From assembly GCA_021160765.1 (NCBI GenBank), contig JAGHBW010000037.1, positions 1-9,016 on the forward strand: a DNA stretch of 9,016 nucleotides, given 5' to 3'. Positions within the stretch are counted from its first letter, which is position 1, and each line of letters begins with the position of its first letter. This stretch comes from Thermoplasmata archaeon. Its GTDB lineage: Archaea; Thermoplasmatota; Penumbrarchaeia; Penumbrarchaeales; EX4484-36. This document shows positions 1-5,408 of the stretch, piece after piece. The translations under genes and the position numbers were made by a program. The notes below the pieces were generated by a model. That model was not told the origin of the DNA and ran no database searches. It worked only from the letters and a program-made list of their open reading frames with translations.

Positions 1-75
1 TCCCATGTCCCTGGCCTCATTGTATATGGTTAGGAGGGTTTCCTAACCATATACAATGAGGCCAGGGACATGGGA
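1..75. repeat. Perfect 35-bp inverted repeat with 5-nt spacer at the sequence edge
   Basis: Bases 1-35 are the exact reverse complement of 41-75, separated by GGGTT at 36-40. The right arm is ordinary coding sequence of the radical SAM gene that follows. The left arm puts an in-frame stop (TAG, 31-33) into that gene. A long perfect hairpin that begins at base 1 and copies coding sequence is typical of a fold-back chimera at a contig end. It is probably not a biological terminator or operator. The repeat is seen directly; the artefact explanation is inference. Confidence 0.95.
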
Positions 76-243
76 CTTAAATACGCATTTCTCGGCAATG
101 TACCCCCCGGGGATTACGATTACACCTACTGTCCCTCCTGCGGTAAGCCTGTGATTAAGAGGGAGTACTTCTGGGTCTCAGAGATCAACCTGAAGGGGGG
201 GCGCTGTGCCTATTGCGGTGAAAGGGTCCTTGACCACTATTAG
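36..243 (+). CDS. amrS: AmmeMemoRadiSam system radical SAM enzyme, C-terminal fragment
   Basis: This is the last ~65 residues of a radical SAM protein of the AmmeMemoRadiSam group, relatives of pyruvate formate-lyase activating enzymes usually found with AMMECR1 and Memo proteins. Visible features are the family's closing segment 'GLKYAFLGNVP' and a C-terminal zinc-ribbon-like pair, CPSC and CAYC, about 30 residues apart. The SAM-binding CxxxCxxC cluster lies outside the window. The frame is open from base 34 to TAG at 241-243, but upstream it runs into the inverted repeat and a stop at 31-33, so the 5' boundary given is only the limit of plausible native sequence. The substrate of this family is unknown to me. 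Its stop overlaps the stop of the convergent winged-helix gene by three bases. Partial gene, no neighbours visible upstream. Confidence 0.8.
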
Positions 244-659
244 GCAGTTCTGACGTATATCCTGGAGGACCTCCCAGACCTTCTAACGATAACCTGTCCC
301 TTCTTGAGCAGACGGGAGATGTGGTAGTTTATAACCTGCCTGGTTACGTTAAGAGCAGATGCTATCCCCGACTGTGACATGCCCGGATGCTCCATTAGGA
401 GCCTCTTGATCTCCTCCTCTATCTCCAGGGGGGCTCTCCCCCCCTCCGTGGGATAAAACCTGCGGTATATCCCCAGCTTCTTGGAGACGATAAGCCCTGC
501 CTTCTGTAGTTTGGTGAGGTGGTGGGAGAGGGTACCATTTTTTACAGAGAGATGGCTCCTCAGGTCGCTGTAGGTAATCCCGGGGTTCTCTTTTATCAGG
601 TTATAGATCTGCTTTCTGTTGGGGTTCTGGAGGATCTTATCCTCTTCCTCGTATCTCAT
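240..659 (-). CDS. Tandem winged-helix transcriptional regulator
   Basis: Predicted DNA-binding protein of 139 aa with two winged-helix domains. Domain 1 (about residues 8-66) has the archaeal pattern 'RKQIYNLIKENPG' followed by a recognition helix in 'GTLSHHLTKLQKAGLI'. Domain 2 (about 77-136) repeats it with 'MEHPGMSQSGIASALNV' and 'INYHISRLLKKG'. Such pairs are common in Thermoplasmata and methanogens; targets cannot be predicted. The frame is open back to an ATG at 800, with further ATGs at 764, 758 and 734 that overlap or abut the tgt 3' end. I chose the ATG at 659-657 because a TATA-like element at 684-692 lies about 27 bp upstream, which fits a leaderless mRNA, and because homology to the domain starts there. 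The ATG at 758 is the main alternative (172 aa). No ligand-binding domain or membrane helix is visible. Confidence 0.82.
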   Translation of the reverse strand: MRYEEEDKILQNPNRKQIYNLIKENPGITYSDLRSHLSVKNGTLSHHLTKLQKAGLIVSKKLGIYRRFYPTEGGRAPLEIEEEIKRLLMEHPGMSQSGIASALNVTRQVINYHISRLLKKGQVIVRRSGRSSRIYVRTA

Positions 660-683
660 GGTTAATAAATCTTCCAGAACTTC

Positions 684-692
684 TATATAAGC
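684..692 (-). promoter_or_regulatory. TATA box for the winged-helix gene
   Basis: On the minus strand this reads CTTATATAG-like, a good archaeal TATA element. Its centre lies about 27-29 bp before the ATG at 659, so transcription should start at or very near the start codon. It sits between the tgt stop (745) and that ATG, suggesting the regulator can be expressed apart from queA-tgt. Confidence 0.6.
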
Positions 693-744
693 CTTTCTCC
701 GAAAATTACGGATAATCACCCCCTCAAAAAACATTTTTTCAATT

Positions 745-1854
745 CTACGCCTCAACATATTCATCAAAGATCTCTTTAACGGGAGCCTTTCCCACAGCAA
801 TCCTTGAGAACTCCCCCTCCTCTATGGAGCGCCTTATACCGTCCATCAAGCGAGAGATGAAGTGGAGGTTGTGCAGTGTTCCCAGTCTGTATAGAAGCAT
901 CTCCCTCCCCTTCTTAAGGTGGTAGAGGAAGTCCCTGCTATAGGTCTGGCAGACGGGACAGGTGCACCCATCATATATTGGCTTCTCCACTCCTTTAAAA
1001 CCTCCCGCCTTGAGGTTCACCTTTCCCGTGGGGGTGAGATAAGTTCCATGCCTTCCCCCCCTTGCCGGGTACGTGCTGTCAAAGAGGTCCACGCCAAGCG
1101 ATACTGCTTTTATAATATCTTCAGGCTCCCCTACCCCCATCAGATACTTCATCGTCTCCTGGGGAAGGGCTTGAACTGTCTCATCTGTAACGGCCCAGGT
1201 TATTTCCTTGGGTTCTCCTATTGAAAGGCCCCCTATCCCAAACCCTCTGTATCCCATCTCCTTTAACTCCCGAGCACACCTTCTCCGGAGCTCCACACTC
1301 CCTCCACCCTGAACTATCGCCAGCAGCTCCACATCCCCCCGGGGTTCCTCTAAGGATTCTCTAGCCCATCTTATCGTTCTTTCAGTGGAATTTAAAACCA
1401 CCTCCTCCTTCCAGGGGTAGGGTGGGCAGTCATCCAGAACCATCCCGAAATCCACACCGAGTCTCCTGTGATACTCCACAACAACCTTCGGCGTCAGGTC
1501 AACCTCTCCCCCGCTAAATGGATCTCTCATTTTGAAGCCGTGGGGGTGCCTTCCCAGGAGAAACCCCCTTCTGATGAGCTGAAAACCCCCGCTGTCGGCG
1601 AAGATCATCCCATCCCATGAGAGGTATTTGTGCAAATCCACCTCTTTCCCGCCCATGGGGGAGAGGAGGTTTATGAGGAAGGAATTGACAATAACACCCT
1701 CAAACCCAAGATCCCTGACCTCCAAGGGGGTCAGGGTCTTCACTGTTCCGTAAGTGGCAACTGGAAGAAGTGCTGGGGTGTGCATCCTTCTTCCGCTCTT
1801 CGCTGTTAAAATGCCTCTTCTGGCTTTGCCATCCTCCTCCTTTATATCAAACAT
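745..1854 (-). CDS. tgt: tRNA-guanine transglycosylase, bacterial (queuosine) type
   Basis: Exchanges guanine for a 7-deazaguanine in tRNA; the bacterial enzyme inserts preQ1 at position 34 of GUN anticodons. The 369 aa length matches bacterial TGT (about 370-380) and lacks the C-terminal extension and PUA domain of archaeal arcTGT. Visible residues, by analogy with the Zymomonas enzyme: D87 in DSGGFQ, D141 and C143 in DDCPPYP, the GGLSIGEP loop at 209-216, nucleophile D259 in 'LFDSTYPARGGRHG', and zinc ligands C297, C299, C302 and H328. The Cys at 143 and Val at 38 (TVKTL) are those of preQ1-using rather than queuine-using enzymes. ATG 1854 was chosen over 1902 because GGAGGT at 1862-1867 lies upstream and homology begins there. 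It overlaps the queA stop by 8 bases (ATGTTTGA). Base and codon use resemble the neighbours. Confidence 0.93.
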   Translation of the reverse strand: MFDIKEEDGKARRGILTAKSGRRMHTPALLPVATYGTVKTLTPLEVRDLGFEGVIVNSFLINLLSPMGGKEVDLHKYLSWDGMIFADSGGFQLIRRGFLLGRHPHGFKMRDPFSGGEVDLTPKVVVEYHRRLGVDFGMVLDDCPPYPWKEEVVLNSTERTIRWARESLEEPRGDVELLAIVQGGGSVELRRRCARELKEMGYRGFGIGGLSIGEPKEITWAVTDETVQALPQETMKYLMGVGEPEDIIKAVSLGVDLFDSTYPARGGRHGTYLTPTGKVNLKAGGFKGVEKPIYDGCTCPVCQTYSRDFLYHLKKGREMLLYRLGTLHNLHFISRLMDGIRRSIEEGEFSRIAVGKAPVKEIFDEYVEA

Positions 1855-2905
1855 CCCCCTTACCTCCGTCTGGTGGAAGGAAAACGGCCATCGCATCCCC
1901 AAGACTGTAGAACCTGTACCCCCTGGCTAAGGCCTCCATATAGGCTCTGTACACCTTCTCCCACCCTATGAAGGCAGAGAGCATCAGAAGCGGAGTGGAT
2001 TCGGGAAGGTGGAAGTTGGTGATGAAGACAGAGTAGGGAAGGGAAAAGCTATATGAGGGGTAGATAAAGACCTCCGCCACCCCCTCACTCCTGACAAGTC
2101 TTCCCCCCTCTGATGCGCTCTCCAATGCCCTTACCGTTGTGGTCCCAACAGCCACAAGGGGTCTCCCCTCTTGAAGACCTCTGTTTATGGCTCTGAAATC
2201 CTCCTCGTCTATCCTGTAGTTCTCCCCCTCCATCCGGTGCTCCTCCACTCTCTCACTCCTCACCGGAAGAAATGTACCAGGTCCCACATTCAGCGTTACA
2301 TACCTGATCTCCACCCCTTTCCTCCTGAGGGCACCGAAGACCCTCTCAGTGAAGTGGAGCCCAGCGGTGGGTGCAGCCACGGAACCTTCAACCTCTGCGT
2401 AAACCGTCTGGTATTCCCCTTCGGGGAGGTCTCTTCTTTTTATGTAAGGGGGCAGGGGAGTTTTCCCCTCCTCTTTAAGAAGAGTTAGAAGTCCTTCACC
2501 CCTTCTTGTCTCGCCCTTTATCACCTCCACCTCAAATAATCCCTCCCTCAAATGCTTCATAACTCTTATCTCCGTTCCAGAGGACGTTCTCCCTGTGACC
2601 CCCTCCTTGACCTTCCCTTTTAGAAACGCCTTCGGCCTCTCCTCCCCACCCAAATCAACGAAGAGGAGTTCAATCCTCCCCCCCGTCTCTTTTCTTGCCT
2701 CCAGGAGAGCCGGGATCACCCTTGTCCTGTTCAGGACCAGAATGGAATCTTTTGGAAGCAGCTCTGGAAGGTTTAGAAACCTCCTATGAGAGATGCTGCC
2801 ATCCCACCTTACCACCATCAATCTGCACATGTCCCGGGGGTGAGTCAGGCTCTGGGCGATGAAGCTCTGCGGGAGCCTGTAATAGAATGTTCTTTTAAGG
2901 AGCAC
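1847..2905 (-). CDS. queA: S-adenosylmethionine:tRNA ribosyltransferase-isomerase QueA
   Basis: Transfers and rearranges the ribosyl group of SAM onto preQ1 in tRNA to give epoxyqueuosine, the step after TGT in bacterial queuosine synthesis. The protein is 352 aa (E. coli enzyme 356). All the family blocks I know are present: VLNRTRVIPA (57-66), LPPYI (151-155), AAPTAGLHFT (177-186), LNVGPGTFLPV (205-215), VAVGTTTVRALE (251-262), ITNFHLPES (295-303) and YRFYSLGDAM (330-339). There are no frame breaks. The start is GTG at 2905, because the next residues 'FYYRLPQSFIAQ' match the family N-terminus and a TATA element at 2925-2934 places transcription initiation at this codon. It overlaps tgt by 8 bases, so the two are translationally coupled. 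QueA is not a normal archaeal enzyme, so horizontal acquisition is inferred. Confidence 0.95.
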   Translation of the reverse strand: MLLKRTFYYRLPQSFIAQSLTHPRDMCRLMVVRWDGSISHRRFLNLPELLPKDSILVLNRTRVIPALLEARKETGGRIELLFVDLGGEERPKAFLKGKVKEGVTGRTSSGTEIRVMKHLREGLFEVEVIKGETRRGEGLLTLLKEEGKTPLPPYIKRRDLPEGEYQTVYAEVEGSVAAPTAGLHFTERVFGALRRKGVEIRYVTLNVGPGTFLPVRSERVEEHRMEGENYRIDEEDFRAINRGLQEGRPLVAVGTTTVRALESASEGGRLVRSEGVAEVFIYPSYSFSLPYSVFITNFHLPESTPLLMLSAFIGWEKVYRAYMEALARGYRFYSLGDAMAVFLPPDGGKGDV

Positions 2906-2924
2906 GGGGGAGAATAATCAGGCT

Positions 2925-2934
2925 CCATATTTTA
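2925..2934 (-). promoter_or_regulatory. TATA box for queA-tgt
   Basis: The minus strand reads TAAAATATGG, starting 3 bp past the truD stop. Its centre is about 26 bp before the GTG start of queA, predicting a leaderless queA-tgt transcript separate from rpoL-truD read-through. Prediction from motif and spacing only. Confidence 0.5.
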
Positions 2935-2937
2935 ACG

Positions 2938-4247
2938 TTAGTAGTTTAGTATTGGAGCCTTCATAAGCTCCCTTAAGAAGGATGTGGCGTATGTTCCGCG
3001 GAAAAGGTGGAAGGTTGTCCTAAGGCACCCCTCCATTTCTTCCTCCGGGATTTCAAAATTGAGGTCAAAAGGCTTTGAATGTATCTCCCTCCTCATGCCT
3101 CTTATCTTTATTCTTGGAAACTCCGGAAGGTGAAAGATGCTGAAGTCAACCCCCTCCTCCTCCACGACCCTCCTCTCAATCTCCCCCATCTCCCCCGAGG
3201 CGAAGACAGGGTCAGATCCCGGAAGAAGGGCAGTCACGAAGGCCTTCCCTTCCTGTATTCTTTTGTTGACCGTCTCTACATTTTCCTCGTTGACCTCTAT
3301 CCATCTCTGCCGGTGAGGGAGCCCCTCTTTAACAGGTATAACCAGATCCCCCACTAATGCCTCCGAAAGGGGCAGCCCCTCTTTTATCCTGGCGCTCAGA
3401 ATCCTGTTGAAGAGATAGGATTGATAGGCGTGGATGAAGAGCTTGAACAGATTTTCTGGAAGCACCTTCAGCGCACCGACGTAGTCCCCGGGGTTGGAGA
3501 GGAGATGTTGAATAATGGCCCTCTCAAAGGAGAGGTGTTGGGGGAAGATCTGAAGAGCCTCTTTTAAATCCTCACTATCTTTTAAAAACTCTCTGGCTCT
3601 TCTGTCCACATCGGGCTCGTATGCGAAGGCTTTTGTCAGAAATATGAAGACTGCCTCCTCATACCTCCTCTCCATGATCTTCTTCCCCACAATATGCGTA
3701 ACTGGTCTTATTGCACCGAACCTCTGAACGCCGAAGAAGTTTGGGAAGCCTCCAAGTGAGGCCACCTCCTCCACAAAGCGATCCACAATCTCTACAATCT
3801 TCTCCCTGGTATGGGGAATCCCTCGTATGAGGATCTCAAACCTGTTTCCATAAAGCCTTCCAATGTCCACCCTTTCATTTGACCTGTAGTAATCCAGTAT
3901 ATACACATCTTTGAGGTTGGAGGAGAGCACCTTCTCAGGGGTGGTTGCAAAGGAGAAGAGCTGTATAGTTAATGCCCGCTTATCTTTCGTCCCAGCGAAG
4001 GAAATGGCCCTTTTTGAGATTCCAAGTCGTCTGGAGAAGGCCCTTATAAGCTGATTTGTCTCCCAGTTATAGACCTTTACCCTGGCTATGGTGTATCTGC
4101 CCCCGTCGTCTCTTGGAGGATAGCGGGAGATCTCCTCTACCCTGAAGTCCTCAGGTTTTTTTTTAACCTGCCCAGGAGGGGTTCTGTGGAGGTGGCGTAC
4201 ACCTCCATCCCAATCTCCGCCTCCTCCAGAGGGACCTTAATTTCCAT
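2938..4247 (-). CDS. truD: tRNA pseudouridine(13) synthase TruD, interrupted by a frameshift at A9
   Basis: TruD makes pseudouridine 13 in tRNA. Read across one frameshift the product is about 436 aa. It has an N-terminal 'GMEVYATSTEPLLGRL', the catalytic motif AGTKDKRA (nucleophile Asp, codon 3982-3984), the FFGVQRFG motif, an insertion region, and the 'AYQSYLFNRILSAR' helix. The 5' frame starts at ATG 4247, overlaps the rpoL stop by 11 bases, has GTGAGG just upstream, and ends at a TAG (4137-4139) after 36 codons. The 3' frame is open from 4236 to 2938 but has no ATG, GTG or TTG before the GTG at 3930, and starting there would lose the catalytic Asp. The switch point is the A9 run at 4156-4164, where one added A or a -1 shift joins LKK to KPEDF. 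Sequencing error, slippage or a decayed gene are all possible. Confidence 0.9.
4156..4164 (-). other. A9 homopolymer, frameshift site in truD
   Basis: The minus strand reads GGTT, nine A, then CCTGAGG. The upstream frame (TTA AAA AAA AAC) and the downstream frame (AAA CCT GAG GAC) differ by -1. Ten A's would give one continuous TruD reading frame. Long A runs favour both sequencing indels and RNA polymerase slippage, and A AAA AAC is also a classic -1 ribosomal slippery heptamer. Confidence 0.9.
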
Positions 4248-4524
4248 ATGCCTCACTTTGTTTCTGGAAATCCTTAAGGAGGTTCTTATATTCGTTTATG
4301 AGGGCCTTAGCCGCCCTTTTTACGGCATTCTGGGGTTTACCCTCCGCCACCTTGACGAAAAATACAGGTTGATCCAGTTTTGGGTGGCGAATGTAATAAT
4401 TGGCGTACTCCACCGCCTCATCGTTGAGGAGTGCGTTCTTTAGGGGTTCCAGAAGGGTTTCGTTCTCGCCCTCCACCACAAACTCCAGGTAGTCCTTTTC
4501 CTTCTTAATCACTGTGATCTTCAT
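4237..4524 (-). CDS. rpoL: DNA-directed RNA polymerase subunit L (Rpo11)
   Basis: Small subunit of archaeal RNA polymerase, homologous to eukaryotic Rpb11 and to the bacterial alpha N-terminal dimerisation domain. It pairs with Rpo3 in the assembly platform. The 95 aa length is typical. Recognisable parts are 'EGENETLLEPLKNALLND' (8-strand/helix start of the alpha-like fold), the conserved 'HPKLDQPVFFVKVAEG' block and an amphipathic C-terminal helix from about residue 62. The ATG at 4524 has a TATA-like TTTTTTAA at 4548-4555 centred about 27 bp upstream, consistent with a leaderless message. Its last codons overlap the truD start by 11 bases, so rpoL and truD are probably one transcript. This gene is one of the clearest signs that the host is an archaeon. 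Confidence 0.95.
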   Translation of the reverse strand: MKITVIKKEKDYLEFVVEGENETLLEPLKNALLNDEAVEYANYYIRHPKLDQPVFFVKVAEGKPQNAVKRAAKALINEYKNLLKDFQKQSEAYGN

Positions 4525-4547
4525 GCCTCTGACCCATACCCTATTGG

Positions 4548-4555
4548 TTAAAAAA
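4548..4555 (-). promoter_or_regulatory. TATA box for rpoL-truD
   Basis: The minus strand reads TTTTTTAA, preceded by a purine-rich GAAAGA that could serve as the BRE. Its centre is about 27 bp before the rpoL ATG. It lies in the 42-bp gap after the dtxR-family gene. Prediction only. Confidence 0.5.
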
Positions 4556-4566
4556 TCTTTCTCCCC

Positions 4567-5019
4567 CTATACGCCATCCTTTATCTTGGGGCATCTCTCT
4601 AGCTCCCCGCTCAGATAGTACTTTCTAAATCTAGCCAGCCATCTGGGGCTATCGTGCATCTCAATAAATTCAACGAATTTTGTCAGCAGTTTTACAGTCT
4701 CAGGATCTACCACGTGTTCTATCTTACATGCCTCTCTGTCCGCCTCCTCTTCCTCAAGTCCCAGCAGGTGAAGGAACTCTTTGAGGGTTTGGTGTCTCTT
4801 TTCCAGGTCCTCTGCCAGCTTCCTTCCCTTATCCGTTAACGTAACGCCATAGTAGCGGTGATAGTTGAGAAAGCCCGCCTCAGCAAGCCTCTGGAACATC
4901 TCTGTTACTGATGGAAGGGAGACGTTGAGCCTCTCAGCTACCTCCTTGACGTGAACCCTCTCCCCCCCACGGGAGAGGTCGTAAATGATCTCAATGTACT
5001 CCTCAGCTCTTCTCCCCAT
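4567..5019 (-). CDS. DtxR/MntR-family metal-dependent transcriptional repressor
   Basis: Metal-activated DNA-binding repressor, 150 aa, with an N-terminal winged helix (about 1-62, recognition helix around 'LPSVTEMFQRL') and a helical metal-binding and dimerisation domain (about 63-135). No C-terminal SH3 domain is present, so its size resembles MntR. Likely metal ligands by alignment are E7, E10, H76, C98, E101 and H102. The 'EACKIEHVV' segment mirrors DtxR EACRWEHVM, so a Cys replaces the MntR Glu99, favouring an iron-type site, while E7 replaces the DtxR Met10. The ATG at 5019 has GGAGGT (5025-5030) upstream and lies two bases after the feoA stop, so the genes are co-transcribed and probably coupled. 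An operator upstream of feoA suggests autoregulation by Fe(II), or less likely Mn(II). Confidence 0.92.
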   Translation of the reverse strand: MGRRAEEYIEIIYDLSRGGERVHVKEVAERLNVSLPSVTEMFQRLAEAGFLNYHRYYGVTLTDKGRKLAEDLEKRHQTLKEFLHLLGLEEEEADREACKIEHVVDPETVKLLTKFVEFIEMHDSPRWLARFRKYYLSGELERCPKIKDGV

Positions 5020-5021
5020 CT

Positions 5022-5318
5022 CTAACCTCCCGGAACGCGCTCCACAAGGACCTTGGCGGCGATGCCTCTTCCCAGCGCCACCCTGCCACCCATAACATCT
5101 AGAAGAAGGGGGCCCCCGCTGTTTCTGACCACGGTTATCTCAGCACCTGGGATAATCCCGAGAGAGGCCAGCCTTGCTCTGCAGGATGGGCCACATCCAA
5201 TCTCCCTGACCACTACCTTTCCTAAAGCTGATGAGAGAGGGAGTACATCTCCCCCCCGGGGAACGGGCCCCCCTTCTGGAGGACGCCTCTCTGGTGATGC
5301 CCATCCGAAGACTCTCAT
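5022..5318 (-). CDS. feoA: FeoA-domain protein (ferrous iron transport accessory protein)
   Basis: Small SH3-like protein that normally supports the FeoB ferrous iron transporter on the cytoplasmic side. The FeoA core occupies about residues 25-95, with 'LASLGIIPGAEITVV' and the closing 'GGRVALGRGIAAKVLVE' pattern. The 98 aa length is longer than the usual ~75 because of a Pro/Arg/Gly-rich stretch of about 24 residues at the N-terminus. The ATG at 5318 is supported by GAGGAGG at 5327-5333. It is the first gene of a two-gene operon with the DtxR-family gene, two bases apart. A DtxR-type operator lies at the predicted transcription start. No feoB occurs in this window, so whether it serves a distant FeoB or acts alone is open. 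Confidence 0.88.
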   Translation of the reverse strand: MRVFGWASPERRPPEGGPVPRGGDVLPLSSALGKVVVREIGCGPSCRARLASLGIIPGAEITVVRNSGGPLLLDVMGGRVALGRGIAAKVLVERVPGG

Positions 5319-5335
5319 AGATTCTGCCTCCTCTT

Positions 5336-5351
5336 GTTAGGCTACCCTAAC
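5336..5351. promoter_or_regulatory. DtxR/IdeR-type operator between feoA and the surface-protein gene
   Basis: On the minus strand the site reads GTTAGGGTAGCCTAAC: perfect 6-bp arms GTTAGG/CCTAAC around a 4-bp centre. Compared with the known DtxR box TTAGGTTAGCCTAACCTAA, it matches 14 of the first 15 positions. It lies 18 bp upstream of the feoA ATG, over the transcription start expected from the TATA element at 5361-5369, an ideal place for repression. It also lies about 10 bp upstream of the TATA box used in the other direction. The sequence match is direct; binding by the neighbouring regulator is inference. Confidence 0.8.
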
Positions 5352-5360
5352 TCTCTGGAA

Positions 5361-5370
5361 TATATAAAAG
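5361..5370. promoter_or_regulatory. Divergent, overlapping TATA element
   Basis: The plus strand reads TATATAAAAG and the minus strand CTTTTATATA, so one A/T block can serve both directions. Toward feoA it predicts a start near 5336-5339. Toward the surface-protein gene it predicts a start near 5390, about 19 nt before ATG 5409, with GGTG at 5400-5403 as a possible ribosome binding site. Which strand is actually used, or both, is not determinable here. Confidence 0.6.
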
Positions 5371-5408
5371 TTTTTAACACCCTTTGCCAATCCCCCATCG
5401 GTGTCAAC

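Noticed and set aside
29..48. TTAGGA...TCCTAA resembles a second DtxR-type operator
   Set aside because: It is only the apex of the 35-bp edge palindrome, lies inside coding sequence and is best explained as an artefact.
1847..1902. tgt starting at ATG 1902
   Set aside because: It would overlap queA by 56 bases and add 16 residues without homology; ATG 1854 has a strong SD and matches the family start.
919..2789. Plus-strand open frames opposite tgt and queA
   Set aside because: They are shadows of two well-conserved minus-strand genes and show no recognisable domains or promoters.
2938..3930. TruD as a 330-aa protein starting at GTG 3930
   Set aside because: Upstream codons continue the TruD homology without a stop, and this start would remove the catalytic AGTKDKRA motif.
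5053..5340. Plus-strand open frame opposite feoA
   Set aside because: It runs through the operator and feoA; the composition is that of an antisense shadow and FeoA homology is clear on the other strand.
5334..5408. Earlier in-frame ATG (5334) for the surface protein
   Set aside because: It would put 25 non-hydrophobic residues before a normal signal peptide and start upstream of the TATA element and inside the operator region.
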